Numbered from the stretch's first letter, positions 1 to 12,991 are shown. The stretch: 41,471 nucleotides of DNA from Corynebacterium flavescens (GCF_008693105.1 NZ_VXKK01000015.1:1-41471); one strand, 5' to 3'. A program made the numbers and translations. Notes: generated by a model not told the origin, from the letters alone.

Positions 1-762
1 CATCGTGCGCTGTTTTGTTGAGGCGAAGCGCTCACAGCGGTACAAGTCCACCGGCCCGTGTGTACGGCTGATGATCGTGATAAGCCCTTCGTTGGCGCAG
101 GCGCGTTCTACAAGCTGCGCGCCGGTGGTAACAGCCCCACTGGTGGTGCGCACCATCACGTCATCGCCCTCCCGGCGCATAATCGTGCCGTAGTCCTCCA
201 ATTTGAGGACTGCCATGGTGGTCACGCGAGTACGCGCGGCTGGGCCTGCTTTGCCGAGCATGCGGGCGATAAAACTCTTACCCGGATGCTGCTGGTCGAT
301 GGTTCGGAAGGCATCTGCCATATCCAACCCATTGCCGGTCACGGTCAAGGTAGCCAGCCCATTGGGGTGCTGGCGCAACATCGCGCGCTCGCAATACGTG
401 CGGGGAACACGTAACTCGCGCAGCCGGCGCCTGGCTACCGCAGTAACCTGCTCGCTGGGCGTGGCGCATAACTCTACGCGTAGGTTCCATGCGGCTCGTT
501 GTTCTTTGACGCGGCGGGTAAAGGATTCGATGTGGTGCAGGGTGCTCAGAGTGTGCCCGTTGCGCCTGGCTGCATTAACGGCCGAGCGCTGCTTGCCTGT
601 GTAGGGTGTGGGACCAAAGTAGATGGTGTGCAGGCTTATAAGCTCGGCGGCATCCTGCGCGCTGGCCCCCATCTTCTCGAGGTCCGGCGCGGATAGCCCC
701 GAGCACTCGGCTACGAGGTCAACACCTCGGCCAAGTTGTGCGAAATACTCCTGCAAGCCCAT
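1..762 (-). CDS. HNH endonuclease-type protein (DUF222-like), N-terminal part
   Basis: The minus strand is open from an ATG at 762 to the window edge (254 codons, no stop), so the C-terminus lies outside. A GTG three codons upstream (771) is an alternative start; neither has a clear ribosome binding site. The protein starts MGLQEYFAQLGRGVDLVAEC and contains TIYFGPTPYTGKQRSAVN, a later NGLATLTVTGNGLDMADAF segment and GAVTTGAQLVERA. From memory this matches a corynebacterial family annotated as HNH endonuclease signature motif proteins, whose HNH motif sits near the C-terminus, beyond this window. Such genes are often multicopy and may be nucleases of mobile or selfish character. No catalytic residue is visible here, so the nuclease role is family-based inference. 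The upstream gap carries a DnaA-box-like hairpin. Confidence 0.65.
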   Translation of the reverse strand, partial: MGLQEYFAQLGRGVDLVAECSGLSAPDLEKMGASAQDAAELISLHTIYFGPTPYTGKQRSAVNAARRNGHTLSTLHHIESFTRRVKEQRAAWNLRVELCATPSEQVTAVARRRLRELRVPRTYCERAMLRQHPNGLATLTVTGNGLDMADAFRTIDQQHPGKSFIARMLGKAGPAARTRVTTMAVLKLEDYGTIMRREGDDVMVRTTSGAVTTGAQLVERACANEGLITIISRTHGPVDLYRCERFASTKQRTM

Positions 763-825
763 GCCCGTCACGCTAAGGCACCACCCACCAGCACGGCAAT
801 CCCCAACCCGCACCCAGTAAGGAAA

Positions 826-865
826 CTGTGGATAACCCACCAGCGCCGGACGCAGTTATCCACAG
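826..865. promoter_or_regulatory. Inverted pair of DnaA-box-like 9-mers forming a hairpin
   Basis: CTGTGGATAAC (826-836) and GTTATCCACAG (855-865) are perfect 11-bp inverted repeats separated by 18 bases. Each contains TTATCCACA, identical to the strong DnaA box consensus, one on each strand. The site lies just upstream of the HNH-type gene. It may be a DnaA target, a transcript hairpin or both; function is inferred only. Confidence 0.45.
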
Positions 866-1088
866 CCGGGCCGCCTCGCCAGAACTTGGCAGTGCGGTAG
901 CAAGGCCATCCGGCCTATCCTGAAGGATCGGGTCCAAGCGGACTTCGGTATTCTTTTGGGCTTGCCTTCTTGTAGAGGACAGGGCCTAGGCCGTGTATCT
1001 CCGCCAATCATGCCGCTGCTTCGTCTTTGGAGAGGCCTATGCTGCATAGCGAAATGTCCCCTAAACGGAGTCTCGGGTTTTCGCGCCA
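866..1088. other. Intergenic stretch with nothing recognised
   Basis: Between the hairpin upstream of the HNH-type gene and the stop codon of the photolyase gene I see no convincing ORF, RNA gene or terminator with a T-run. Both neighbouring genes are on the minus strand, so this segment should hold the promoter of the HNH-type gene, but I cannot point to boxes. Confidence 0.4.
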
Positions 1089-2393
1089 CTATTTCTTTAT
1101 GTCGGAGTAGGCGGTGAGTGCCGCCTCGCGGGATTCGCGCAGATCCACGATGGGCGTGGGGGAGAGCGCCGGCGCCCACTGGGCGATGTACTCGCCATGG
1201 GGATCGAACTTGCTGGCCTGGGTTTCTGGGTTGAATATGCGGAAGTAGGGCGCGGCATCATCGCCGCAGCCGGCCACCCACTGCCAGTTGAAGGGGTTTG
1301 ATGCTGGGTCGGCGTCGACAAGCGTGTCCCAGAACCATTCCTCGCCGCGGCGCCAGTGAATGCCCAGGTTCTTGGTCAGCAGGGAACCAACGACCATGCG
1401 CACGCGGTTGTGCATGTATCCGGTCTCCCACAGTTCGCGCATTCCGGCATCCACCAGGGCAATTCCGGTCTCCCCGCGCTGCCATGCGCCTAGTTCGGGG
1501 GCGTCCCATTCCCAGTCGAAGGCATCAAATTGGCGGCGTACGTTAACCGTGGCCAGGTCCGTGTGGTAGTAGAGGCGGTGCCAAGCGAAGTCCCGCCACA
1601 ACAGCTCGGATTGGAAGGTTTCGCCGTGGGGCTGTTCGCTTGCCGAAGTCCATGCCTCGCGCACCGAAACCTCCCCGAAGCGCAGGTGCGGCGACAGCCG
1701 GGAGGTGGCAGGCCGGGCCGGGAAGTCGCGTCCGGCAGGATAATCGCCCAGATCGAGCGCGGACAGCTTGTGGCGCGCTTCCTCTTCGCCAGGAGTCCAG
1801 TGGCTGGCGAGCTTTGCGGCCCATTCGGGCTCCTCAGCTTTCTCCCACGGTTCTTCCTCCGGCGCGAAACCGCCCTTGAGATTGGGGACGGGGAGGGGAG
1901 TGTCATCACGGACCTGATCCCGCGCCGCCTTAGAAAAGGGCGTATAGACCCGATAGGGATCGCCCGCCTTGGTCGTGACCTCCCAAGGCTCGACGAGGGT
2001 ATGCCCCGGATGGGAGGCCACTTCTAGGCCCTTCTTGCGCAAGTGTGCCTTGACCTCAGAGTCGACCTCGCGCAGCGGGCTGTGATAGCGCCGCGTCCAC
2101 GCCACTGCATCGATGGTGGCCGTGGGCGCTAACTCTTCTATAAGGTTCTCGAGCACGGCAGTGGGCTCGCCGCTCCGGCGTAGCAGGGGCACGCCGCTTG
2201 CAGCTAGTTGCGCGGCCAGCGCGTGCAGTGAGCGCTCGCGCCACCACTCGGCCGCGCCCCCGAGGGCACGGGTGCCGCGGTAGACAGGCTCATCGATGAA
2301 GAGGGCGATGAGTGGTCCGCGGGCAGCGCACCAGCTCAGCGCCGCGTTGTCGTGGAGGCGAAGATCATCACGGAACCACATGAGGGAAGTCAT
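1089..2393 (-). CDS. phr: Deoxyribodipyrimidine photo-lyase (DNA photolyase)
   Basis: Cytosolic FAD flavoenzyme that uses blue light to split cyclobutane pyrimidine dimers. With the start at 2393 it has 434 residues, normal for class I photolyases. The N-terminal antenna domain begins MTSLMWFRDDLRLHDN. The C-terminal FAD-binding helical domain carries the diagnostic runs VDAGMRELWETGYMHNR and WFWDTLVDADPASNPFNWQW, then GCGDDAAPYFRIFNP. An ATG at 2423 would add ten residues unlike the family, and an ATG at 2382 would start at MWFRDD. None of the three has an ideal ribosome binding site, so the start is a homology choice. It is divergent from rplJ and its promoter should overlap the rplJ promoter region. 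A CPD-type photolyase fits best; a cryptochrome role cannot be excluded. Confidence 0.93.
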   Translation of the reverse strand: MTSLMWFRDDLRLHDNAALSWCAARGPLIALFIDEPVYRGTRALGGAAEWWRERSLHALAAQLAASGVPLLRRSGEPTAVLENLIEELAPTATIDAVAWTRRYHSPLREVDSEVKAHLRKKGLEVASHPGHTLVEPWEVTTKAGDPYRVYTPFSKAARDQVRDDTPLPVPNLKGGFAPEEEPWEKAEEPEWAAKLASHWTPGEEEARHKLSALDLGDYPAGRDFPARPATSRLSPHLRFGEVSVREAWTSASEQPHGETFQSELLWRDFAWHRLYYHTDLATVNVRRQFDAFDWEWDAPELGAWQRGETGIALVDAGMRELWETGYMHNRVRMVVGSLLTKNLGIHWRRGEEWFWDTLVDADPASNPFNWQWVAGCGDDAAPYFRIFNPETQASKFDPHGEYIAQWAPALSPTPIVDLRESREAALTAYSDIKK

Positions 2394-2432
2394 TCTCGCC
2401 GAGTGTAGACGCAATAGCGTCATTGGCGCGAT

Positions 2433-2462
2433 TTGGAAGTTCTGTGTGTCCAGATGTAGTCT
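2433..2462 (+). promoter_or_regulatory. Candidate rplJ-rplL promoter
   Basis: A -35-like TTGGAA (2433-2438) and -10-like TAGTCT (2457-2462) are spaced 18 bp. Transcription would start near 2469 and include the L10 leader. Assigned by eye, so only moderate confidence. Confidence 0.35.
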
Positions 2463-2484
2463 GAATGCCGAAGTTTGAACGGCT

Positions 2485-2600
2485 TTCAGCCGGACTCAAG
2501 TTTCACCGAAGACCGTTGGTCATCCATTGGATCGAAGGTCCCCACTCTAAGGGGCGGCCCACGCAGGAGACACTTGCGAATTATGTAGCGCTTTGCGCTG
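2485..2600 (+). promoter_or_regulatory. Ribosomal protein L10 leader
   Basis: The leader contains CCGAAGACCGTTGGTC (about 2504), TTGGATCGAAGGTCC and GGCCCACGCAGGAG. These are conserved elements of the actinobacterial L10 leader, the RNA bound by the L10(L12)4 complex to repress its own operon. It lies directly ahead of an intrinsic terminator and rplJ, the expected position. Identification rests on recalled motif similarity, not a covariance search. Confidence 0.7.
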
Positions 2601-2603
2601 CTC

Positions 2604-2631
2604 GCCCTGTGCTCTTGCACGGGGCTTTTTT
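2604..2631 (+). terminator. Attenuator-type terminator in the rplJ leader
   Basis: GCCCTGTG (2604-2611) pairs with CACGGGGC (2618-2625) with one G-U pair and a six-base loop, followed by six T. A small stem AGCGC-TTT-GCGCT precedes it at 2586-2598. It lies within the leader, about 70 bases before rplJ, so it most likely acts as a regulated attenuator rather than an end of transcription. Confidence 0.75.
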
Positions 2632-2702
2632 GTTGGGATTTTTCTCGGCATGGAAGTCTCGGCGGAAAAATAAGAGATGTTTTGGAAGGAGGCGAGTAAA
2701 CA

Positions 2703-3224
2703 ATGGCAAACCCGAAGAATACTGCAGACCTGGCAGAGCTGAAGGAGAAGCTGGCCGGTGCTAGCTCCGTCGTTTTGACCGAGTACCGCGGCCTGACTGT
2801 GCCTCAGCTGCAGGAACTGCGTAACAACCTGGGCTTTGACGTTGACTACTCCGTCGCCAAGAACACCCTCTTCAAGATCGCTGCCGCTGATTCCGGCATC
2901 GAGGGTCTTGACGAGCTGCTGACTGGCCCGACCGCAATTGCGTTCATTAAGGGCGAGGCAGTTGATGCTGCGAAGGTCATCAAGAAGTTTGCTGATGACA
3001 ACAAGGCATTGATCGTCAAGGGTGGCTACATGGACGGCAACGCTTTGTCTGCCGAACAGGTTGCGGCCATCGCCGAGCTGGACAACCGCGAGACCACTCT
3101 CGCCAAGCTGGCCGGTGCTATGAAGGGTTCTTTGGCAAAGGCTGCGGCCGTATTCAACGCCCCTGCTACCAAGGCTGTCCGTACCGTGGCAGCTCTGCAG
3201 GACAAAAAAGAAGCAGAAGCTTAA
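2703..3224 (+). CDS. rplJ: 50S ribosomal protein L10
   Basis: L10 (173 residues, normal for actinobacteria) forms the base of the ribosomal stalk. It binds 23S rRNA through its N-terminal domain and L7/L12 dimers through its C-terminal helix. The sequence MANPKNTADLAELKEKL, then VVLTEYRGLTVPQLQELR and VAKNTLFKIAA, is typical. The start ATG at 2703 follows a strong GGAGG-type site (AAGGAGGCG). It forms an operon with rplL 79 bp downstream and is preceded by the L10 leader and an attenuator, indicating autogenous control. Confidence 0.98.
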   Translation: MANPKNTADLAELKEKLAGASSVVLTEYRGLTVPQLQELRNNLGFDVDYSVAKNTLFKIAAADSGIEGLDELLTGPTAIAFIKGEAVDAAKVIKKFADDNKALIVKGGYMDGNALSAEQVAAIAELDNRETTLAKLAGAMKGSLAKAAAVFNAPATKAVRTVAALQDKKEAEA

Positions 3225-3264
3225 ATAGCGCAGTTCATCTGCGTTCAACTACACAATTTATACC

Positions 3265-3285
3265 GCGAAGTTATAGCGACTTCGC
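3265..3285 (+). other. Hairpin between rplJ and rplL
   Basis: GCGAAGT (3265-3271) and ACTTCGC (3279-3285) are perfect 7-bp arms with a seven-base loop, ending ten bases before the AGAAAGGA ribosome binding site of rplL. There is no T-run, so it is more likely an RNA processing or translation-tuning element than a terminator. rplL must be made in several-fold excess over rplJ, which such an element could serve (inference). Confidence 0.5.
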
Positions 3286-3303
3286 ACAGAAAGGATGGCC
3301 GTC

Positions 3304-3684
3304 ATGGCTAAGCTCACCAAGGACGAGCTCATTGAAGCTTTCAAGGAAATGACCCTCATCGAGCTCTCCGAGTTCGTTAAGGAATTCGAGGACGTCTTCG
3401 ACGTCGAGGCTGCCGCTCCGGTTGCCGTTGCTGCTGGCGCTCCTGCCGCTGCTGCTGCTGAGGAAGAGAAGACCGAGTTCGACGTCGTTCTGACCGACGC
3501 TGGCGCCAAGAAGATCGGCGTCATCAAGGCTGTTCGCGAGCTCGTCTCCGGCCTGGGCCTGAAGGAAGCTAAGGAGCTCGTTGAGAGCGCTCCTAAGGCT
3601 ATCATCGAGGGCGCTTCCAAGGACGACGCTGAGGCTGCTAAGGCCAAGCTCGAAGAGGCTGGCGCTTCCGTCGAGCTCAAGTAA
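3304..3684 (+). CDS. rplL: 50S ribosomal protein L7/L12
   Basis: Stalk protein that recruits translational GTPases (126 residues). The N-terminal dimerisation helices (about 1-35), an Ala/Pro-rich flexible hinge (about 38-57) and the C-terminal factor-binding domain with [20 protein letters not shown] are all present. The ATG at 3304 is chosen over the one at 3295 because AAGGA is then spaced eight bases, and because [17 protein letters not shown] is the family N-terminus. A strong terminator follows at 3707. Confidence 0.98.
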   Translation: MAKLTKDELIEAFKEMTLIELSEFVKEFEDVFDVEAAAPVAVAAGAPAAAAAEEEKTEFDVVLTDAGAKKIGVIKAVRELVSGLGLKEAKELVESAPKAIIEGASKDDAEAAKAKLEEAGASVELK

Positions 3685-3706
3685 TTTACTTGGCTTAACT
3701 AAGACT

Positions 3707-3743
3707 GACCCCGCATCCCTTTCCTGGGACGCGGGGTCGTTCT
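3707..3743 (+). terminator. Terminator of rplJ-rplL
   Basis: GACCCCGC (3707-3714) pairs perfectly with GCGGGGTC (3731-3738), with an inner TCCC/GGGA extension, followed by a T-rich GTTCTT. Strong intrinsic terminator 22 bases after the rplL stop. Confidence 0.9.
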
Positions 3744-3777
3744 TCGCTTTAGGGCCGCATCTGTAGAATCAATCCCC

Positions 3778-4752
3778 ATGTTGCCCAAGTCCCGAATTGT
3801 CTCCGTACTTCTGCTCGGCCTCGGCGTCGCGCTCATCGCCGCGGGAATTGTGGCACCCGCTTTCTTGAACTTCTCGCCCCGCATGCCGCTGGATCTGGAC
3901 AAGACCACGTGGACCTTGCGTGATGATGACGCGCACTCGCAGGTCTTGGGACCGGAGGGCGCGCAGCCCTATCAAGGGCCGCTGACCTATCAGCTCAACA
4001 TGGAGCTGCAGGCACCCAAGGGCGACGACGGCGTGACGGTGCGGGTGGGAGAGTCCACCATGCGCGGCGCGGGAGAGGGCTTGAGCGACCTCGATAACGC
4101 TAAGGTGTGGTCTTTTGATATGGACCGACTCACCGGTGCCAGCATTGGGAACCTGCGGCTGAGTGATACCCTTGCCAGCCCTGCCATCGAGATTCCCCTT
4201 GATGGTTACTGGCTGAAATTCCCGGCTGATGCCGAGCAGACCAATTACCCCGTGTTTGATCCCACGCTGCGCAAGCCGGTGGACGCGGTATTCCAAGAAG
4301 AGGTGGAGATGCAGGGCCGGACGGTCTATCGCTATCACCAAGAGATTGAGCCCACCAACGTGGCAACGCTCTATGCCGCCAACGGCACCACCACCACGAC
4401 CTTCCAGAATGAGGACGGGTCCACGGAGCAGGGCTATCTCTATCATTCCGGCTGGCGTGACTACTTCGTAGACCAAGCCACGGGCATGCTCATTGGTCTC
4501 TACGTCAACATCGATGATTACTATGCCGATAGAACCGGTTTCGGGCGCGAGCAGGCCTTCGTATTCGACGGGCGTACCAGTGAAGAAGACGAAGCCGCGT
4601 TCCTGAGCCAGGCCGATTCCTTCCCGCGTCCCGCTTGGGCCGAGGGGCTGCGCTGGGCCAGCATCGGGCTGGGCAGCGTGCTGGTACTCATCGGCATCGC
4701 TGGCGCGCTCGGAGTCTTCGGGCGCCGGGGCTCGTCCGGACGTAAGAAGTAA
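3778..4752 (+). CDS. DUF3068 / PorA-family membrane protein
   Basis: Conserved actinobacterial protein of 324 residues. It has an N-terminal membrane segment (about 7-30, VSVLLLGLGVALIAAGIVAP), a large extracytoplasmic domain and a C-terminal membrane segment (about 296-316, LGSVLVLIGIAGALGVFG) ending in a basic tail RRGSSGRKK. The domain has the DUF3068 pattern, a family named after a putative porin; a pore function has little support from sequence alone. It sits between the rplL terminator and rpoB, where other corynebacteria also carry uncharacterised membrane-protein genes as far as I recall. The start ATG follows a weak site. The substrate and function are unknown. Confidence 0.75.
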   Translation: MLPKSRIVSVLLLGLGVALIAAGIVAPAFLNFSPRMPLDLDKTTWTLRDDDAHSQVLGPEGAQPYQGPLTYQLNMELQAPKGDDGVTVRVGESTMRGAGEGLSDLDNAKVWSFDMDRLTGASIGNLRLSDTLASPAIEIPLDGYWLKFPADAEQTNYPVFDPTLRKPVDAVFQEEVEMQGRTVYRYHQEIEPTNVATLYAANGTTTTTFQNEDGSTEQGYLYHSGWRDYFVDQATGMLIGLYVNIDDYYADRTGFGREQAFVFDGRTSEEDEAAFLSQADSFPRPAWAEGLRWASIGLGSVLVLIGIAGALGVFGRRGSSGRKK

Positions 4753-4907
4753 CCACTGCACGTTAGCCGTGGGAATGTAGCTTGAGAAAACTGCCACTGA
4801 TCTGCGCGTCTTGTGGCGCGCGGTAGTACAAGTGGTAGGGTAACGCGTGTCCACGGCGCAAGCTCGCAGCGCTCCGCTGGCTCCCCGGATGGGAATCATG
4901 TGTTGCA

Positions 4908-4960
4908 GTGCAGCCGCCCCCCAGGGCCGGGCCAAGTACATGCTAAGTACGGAGCTGCAC
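4908..4960 (+). other. Structured stem-loop upstream of rpoB
   Basis: GTGCAGC (4908-4914) pairs with GCTGCAC (4954-4960), enclosing a smaller GTAC/GTAC stem (4936-4939 with 4947-4950). The 4753-5248 gap is otherwise free of convincing ORFs. The element could end read-through from the DUF3068 gene or be part of a regulatory region; it has no T-run. Confidence 0.35.
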
Positions 4961-5034
4961 ACCGCTGCGTCCGTTGGCTGAGTCTTCACCGAGCGAGGCG
5001 AGAAAGCAAACTTTTGCCGGGTGAGATCTATGCC

Positions 5035-5061
5035 TTTACAGAATTGAAATTTTAGTATACT
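5035..5061 (+). promoter_or_regulatory. Candidate upstream rpoB promoter
   Basis: TTTACA (5035-5040) and TATACT (5056-5061) are spaced 15 bp in an AT-rich patch within GC-rich flanks. The spacing is short, so confidence is limited, but the AT-rich box is the most promoter-like one in the gap. Confidence 0.35.
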
Positions 5062-5187
5062 CTGTTTCTTTGCGCTGGAATCTGGAAATTCGGTGCACAT
5101 TTAGCCTTTCGGGTAGGTGATGGCAAAGCCGACTTGACAAGGTGATTTTGTGCATTCTGAACCCAGTAGTTCCACAGCAGACCGAAT

Positions 5188-5195
5188 GCTAAAAT
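5188..5195 (+). promoter_or_regulatory. Candidate proximal rpoB promoter (extended -10)
   Basis: TGCTAAAAT (5187-5195) fits an extended -10 box with TAAAAT at 5190-5195; the start of transcription would be near 5203. This would leave a leader of about 45 bases before the GTG at 5249 and would exclude the ATG at 5150 as start for this transcript. No good -35 box is visible. Confidence 0.3.
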
Positions 5196-5248
5196 TACCA
5201 GCGGTTATGCTCCTCGTCGGCCAGGGCGGGGACAGCAAGCCGCGTGAG

Positions 5249-8200
5249 GTGCTGGAAGGACCCATCTTGGCAGTCTCCCGCCAGACCAAGTCAGTGGCCA
5301 ATATCCCTGGAGCCCCGAAGCGATACTCCTTCGCTAAGATCAGCGAGCCTATCGCTGTCCCGGGCCTCCTTGATCTACAACTCGATTCCTTTGCATGGCT
5401 CGTCGGCACGCCCGAGTGGCGTGAGCGGCAGCAGGCTGAGCGCGGCGAAGACGCCCGCGTCACCTCAGGCCTGGAGGATATCCTCGAAGAGCTTTCCCCG
5501 ATCCAGGACTACTCGGGCAATATGTCCCTGTCCCTGTCGGAGCCTCGCTTTGAGCCGGTGAAAAACACCGTCGATGAGTGCAAGGAAAAGGACATCAACT
5601 ACTCTGCGCCGCTGTATGTGACCGCAGAGTTCATCAACAATGAGACGCAGGAAATCAAGTCTCAGACCGTCTTTATCGGCGATTTCCCCATCATGACCGA
5701 TAAGGGCACGTTCATCGTCAACGGCACGGAGCGCGTTGTCGTCTCCCAGCTCGTGCGTTCCCCGGGCGTCTACTTCGATCAGACGATCGACAAGTCCACC
5801 GAGCGCCCGCTGCACTCCGTGAAGGTTATTCCTTCCCGCGGTGCGTGGCTCGAGTTCGACGTCGACAAGCGCGACACCGTCGGCGTGCGCATCGACCGCA
5901 AGCGTCGCCAGCCGGTGACCGTCTTGCTCAAGGCCCTGGGGTGGACCGAGCAGCAGATCAAGGATCGCTTTGGCTTCTCCGAGCTGATGATGTCTACCCT
6001 CGAGTCCGATGGCGTAGCCAACACGGACGAGGCCCTGCTGGAGATCTACCGCAAGCAGCGCCCGGGCGAGCAGCCCACCCGCGAGCTCGCGCAGTCCCTG
6101 CTGGATAACTCCTTCTTCCGCGCGAAGCGCTATGACTTGGCAAAGGTCGGCCGTTACAAGGTCAACCGCAAGCTGGGTCTCGGTGGAGATCATGACGGTC
6201 TCATGACTCTGACCGAGGAAGACATCGCCGTCACCCTCGAGTACCTCGTGCGTCTGCACGTGGGCGAGCGCGAGATGACCGCCCCCAACGGTGAGCAGAT
6301 TGCCATCCACACCGATGACATCGACCACTTTGGAAACCGTCGCCTGCGCACCGTTGGCGAGCTGATCCAGAACCAGGTCCGCGTCGGCCTTTCGCGCATG
6401 GAGCGCGTTGTGCGCGAGCGCATGACCACCCAGGACGCTGAGTCCATCACGCCGACCTCGTTGATCAACGTGCGTCCGGTCTCCGCGGCGATCCGCGAGT
6501 TCTTCGGAACTTCGCAGCTCTCGCAGTTCATGGACCACAACAACTCGCTCTCCGGACTGACCCACAAGCGCCGCCTGTCGGCGCTGGGCCCTGGCGGCCT
6601 CTCCCGCGAGCGTGCGGGCATCGAGGTCCGAGACGTGCACGCCTCGCACTACGGCCGCATGTGTCCGATTGAGACCCCGGAAGGCCCGAACATTGGTCTT
6701 ATCGGTTCGCTTGCTTCCTACGCACGCGTCAACGCTTTTGGCTTCATCGAGACGCCTTATCGCAAGGTCATTGACGGCTGCGTTACCGATCAGGTTGATT
6801 ACCTGACCGCTGATGAAGAAGATCGCTTCGCCATTGCGCAGGCAGAGATCGAAAAGGACGCGGAGGGCAATATCACCGCCGACCGCGTCGAGGTCCGCCT
6901 CAAGGACGGGGACATCGGAGTCACCGCCGCGGCCAACGTTGATTATGTTGACGTTTCCCCGCGCCAGATGGTTTCCGTGGGCACCGCCATGATTCCGTTC
7001 TTGGAGCACGACGACGCAAACCGTGCCCTGATGGGTGCGAACATGCAGAAGCAGGCCGTGCCGCTGGTGCGTTCTGAGGCTCCGCTGGTTGGTACCGGCA
7101 TGGAGCAGCGCGCTGCCTACGACGCAGGCGATCTTGTTATCACCCCGAAGTCTGGCGTGGTGGAGAATGTCAGCGCCGATCTCATCACCGTCATGGATGA
7201 TGAGGGTCAGCGTGATACCTATATGCTGCGCAAGTTCGAGCGCACCAACCAGGGCACCAACTACAACCAGACTCCGTTGGTCTCCTTGGGCCAGCGCGTC
7301 GAGGCCGGCCAGGTCTTGGCTGATGGTCCTGGTACCCACAATGGTGAGATGTCTCTGGGCCGTAACCTCCTGGTTGCCTTCATGCCTTGGGAAGGTCACA
7401 ACTACGAGGACGCCATCATCTTGAACCAGCGCATTGTGGAAGAGGACGTTTTGACCTCCATCCACATTGAGGAGCACGAGATTGATGCTCGTGACACCAA
7501 GCTGGGCGCGGAAGAGATTACCCGGGAAATCCCGAATGTCTCCGATGATGTTTTGCGCGATCTTGATGAGCGCGGCATCGTCCGCATTGGTGCTGACGTA
7601 CGCGCCGGCGACATCCTGGTTGGTAAGGTCACCCCGAAGGGCGAGACAGAGCTCACCCCGGAGGAGCGCCTGCTGCGCGCCATCTTCGGTGAGAAGGCTC
7701 GCGAGGTCCGCGATACCTCGATGAAGGTACCCCACGGTGAGAACGGCAAGGTTATCGGCGTTGCGCACTTCTCCCGCGAGGACGATGATGACCTGGCTCC
7801 TGGCGTCAACGAGATGATCCGCGTTTATGTGGCTCAGAAGCGCAAGATCCAGGACGGCGACAAGATGGCCGGACGCCACGGTAACAAGGGTGTCGTGGGC
7901 AAGATTCTTCCTCCGGAAGATATGCCCTTCATGGCTGACGGAACCCCCGTTGACATCATCTTGAACACGCACGGTGTTCCGCGTCGTATGAACATCGGCC
8001 AGGTTCTCGAGGTTCACCTCGGCTGGCTGGCTCACGCAGGCTGGAAGGTCGACGTTGAGGATCCGGCAAATGCCGACCTTCTCAAGACCCTCCCCGAGGA
8101 GCTCTACGAGGTTCCCGCCGATTCCTTGACCGCCACCCCGGTCTTCGACGGAGCTTCCAACGAGGAGATTGCACGCCTTCTGGCTTCCTCCAAGCCCAAC

Positions 8201-8743
8201 CGTGATGGTGACGTCTTGGTTGATGAGCACGGCAAGGCGCAGCTTTTCGACGGCCGTTCGGGCGAGCCCTACATGTACCCGGTCTCCGTTGGTTACATGT
8301 ACATGCTCAAGCTGCACCACCTCGTCGACGAGAAGATCCACGCTCGTTCCACCGGTCCTTATTCCATGATTACCCAGCAGCCGCTGGGAGGTAAGGCGCA
8401 GTTCGGCGGCCAGCGCTTCGGTGAGATGGAGGTGTGGGCGATGCAGGCTTATGGTGCCGCCTACACCCTGCAGGAGCTGCTCACCATCAAGTCGGATGAC
8501 GTGGTTGGCCGTGTCAAGGTCTATGAGGCCATTGTCAAGGGCGAGAACATTCCGGATCCGGGCATCCCCGAGTCCTTCAAGGTCTTGCTCAAGGAGCTGC
8601 AGTCCCTGTGCCTCAACGTCGAGGTTCTCTCGACTGACGGCACCCCGATGGAACTGTCCGGTTCTGATGACGATGACATGGAAAGCCCCTCGCTCGGTAT
8701 CAACCTCTCGCGCGACGAGCGTTCCGACGCCGACATCGCTTAA
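5249..8743 (+). CDS. rpoB: DNA-directed RNA polymerase subunit beta
   Basis: Beta subunit of RNA polymerase. With the GTG start at 5249 ([16 protein letters not shown]) it has 1164 residues, matching the C. glutamicum protein as I remember it; an in-frame ATG at 5150 would add 33 unconserved residues. The rifampicin region runs from F418: [18 protein letters not shown], then [13 protein letters not shown]. In E. coli numbering D516 (D429), H526 (H439) and S531 (S444) are the susceptible residues. Position 517 is His (H430) where Gln is usual. The C-terminal [18 protein letters not shown] clamp motif is intact. It is co-directional with rpoC 112 bp downstream, and they form the classic rpoBC pair. 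Confidence 0.97.
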   Translation: MLEGPILAVSRQTKSVANIPGAPKRYSFAKISEPIAVPGLLDLQLDSFAWLVGTPEWRERQQAERGEDARVTSGLEDILEELSPIQDYSGNMSLSLSEPRFEPVKNTVDECKEKDINYSAPLYVTAEFINNETQEIKSQTVFIGDFPIMTDKGTFIVNGTERVVVSQLVRSPGVYFDQTIDKSTERPLHSVKVIPSRGAWLEFDVDKRDTVGVRIDRKRRQPVTVLLKALGWTEQQIKDRFGFSELMMSTLESDGVANTDEALLEIYRKQRPGEQPTRELAQSLLDNSFFRAKRYDLAKVGRYKVNRKLGLGGDHDGLMTLTEEDIAVTLEYLVRLHVGEREMTAPNGEQIAIHTDDIDHFGNRRLRTVGELIQNQVRVGLSRMERVVRERMTTQDAESITPTSLINVRPVSAAIREFFGTSQLSQFMDHNNSLSGLTHKRRLSALGPGGLSRERAGIEVRDVHASHYGRMCPIETPEGPNIGLIGSLASYARVNAFGFIETPYRKVIDGCVTDQVDYLTADEEDRFAIAQAEIEKDAEGNITADRVEVRLKDGDIGVTAAANVDYVDVSPRQMVSVGTAMIPFLEHDDANRALMGANMQKQAVPLVRSEAPLVGTGMEQRAAYDAGDLVITPKSGVVENVSADLITVMDDEGQRDTYMLRKFERTNQGTNYNQTPLVSLGQRVEAGQVLADGPGTHNGEMSLGRNLLVAFMPWEGHNYEDAIILNQRIVEEDVLTSIHIEEHEIDARDTKLGAEEITREIPNVSDDVLRDLDERGIVRIGADVRAGDILVGKVTPKGETELTPEERLLRAIFGEKAREVRDTSMKVPHGENGKVIGVAHFSREDDDDLAPGVNEMIRVYVAQKRKIQDGDKMAGRHGNKGVVGKILPPEDMPFMADGTPVDIILNTHGVPRRMNIGQVLEVHLGWLAHAGWKVDVEDPANADLLKTLPEELYEVPADSLTATPVFDGASNEEIARLLASSKPNRDGDVLVDEHGKAQLFDGRSGEPYMYPVSVGYMYMLKLHHLVDEKIHARSTGPYSMITQQPLGGKAQFGGQRFGEMEVWAMQAYGAAYTLQELLTIKSDDVVGRVKVYEAIVKGENIPDPGIPESFKVLLKELQSLCLNVEVLSTDGTPMELSGSDDDDMESPSLGINLSRDERSDADIA

Positions 8744-8855
8744 GTGTCCACTCCGGTCCGGGTGGCAGGCCACGCGCCGTGCACCCCGGGCATCACGAAT
8801 TTTTCTTAGAAAGCCATCAATTCCTCATTCATAGAGGATGAAAGGGAGACATTAC

Positions 8856-12851
<3,996 letters not shown>

Positions 12852-12862
12852 GTTGTCCTCAA

Positions 12863-12885
12863 GGTTTCCTCGCTAAGAGGAAACC
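12863..12885 (+). terminator. First hairpin after rpoC
   Basis: GGTTTCCTC (12863-12871) and GAGGAAACC (12877-12885) form a perfect 9-bp stem with a five-base loop, 11 bases after the rpoC stop. No T-run follows, so it probably works with the next hairpin. Confidence 0.6.
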
Positions 12886-12887
12886 GG

Positions 12888-12957
12888 CGCGCAACCTCAC
12901 CTCCACAGCGCCTCCGCCCTTTCCGGGCAGGTGCAGGAGGAGGGGTTGCGCGTTTTT
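12888..12957 (+). terminator. Terminator of rpoBC
   Basis: CGCGCAACC (12888-12896) pairs perfectly with GGTTGCGCG (12944-12952), followed by TTTTT. The 47-base interior holds smaller self-complementary stretches (GCCC/GGGC). An intrinsic terminator with a long structured stem. Confidence 0.85.
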
Positions 12958-12980
12958 GATCTTCGCCAATGCTGCCTCGA

Positions 12981-12991
12981 TGCGATAGAAT
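12981..12991 (+). promoter_or_regulatory. Candidate promoter of the thiamine transporter operon
   Basis: TGCGATAGAAT (12981-12991) is an extended -10 box (TAGAAT) between the rpoBC terminator and the TPP riboswitch. A second weaker -10 candidate, TATAGA, lies at 13046-13051 directly before the aptamer. No clear -35 box. Confidence 0.4.

Noticed and set aside
58..414. Plus-strand ORFs at the window start
   Set aside because: The minus-strand HNH-type frame is open throughout and has recognisable protein character.
866..1088. tRNA or small RNA gene in the gap before the photolyase
   Set aside because: No cloverleaf or conserved T-loop sequence could be found.
4813..5055. 80-codon ORF in the rpoB upstream region
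   Set aside because: No binding site; Arg/Ser-rich composition typical of chance frames in GC-rich DNA.
5134..5139. TTGACA as -35 of an rpoB promoter
   Set aside because: No acceptable -10 box at 16-18 bp downstream.
5465..8773. Very long minus-strand ORF (1102 codons) opposite rpoB
   Set aside because: Antisense shadow caused by GC-rich codon use of rpoB; no family features, no ribosome binding site.
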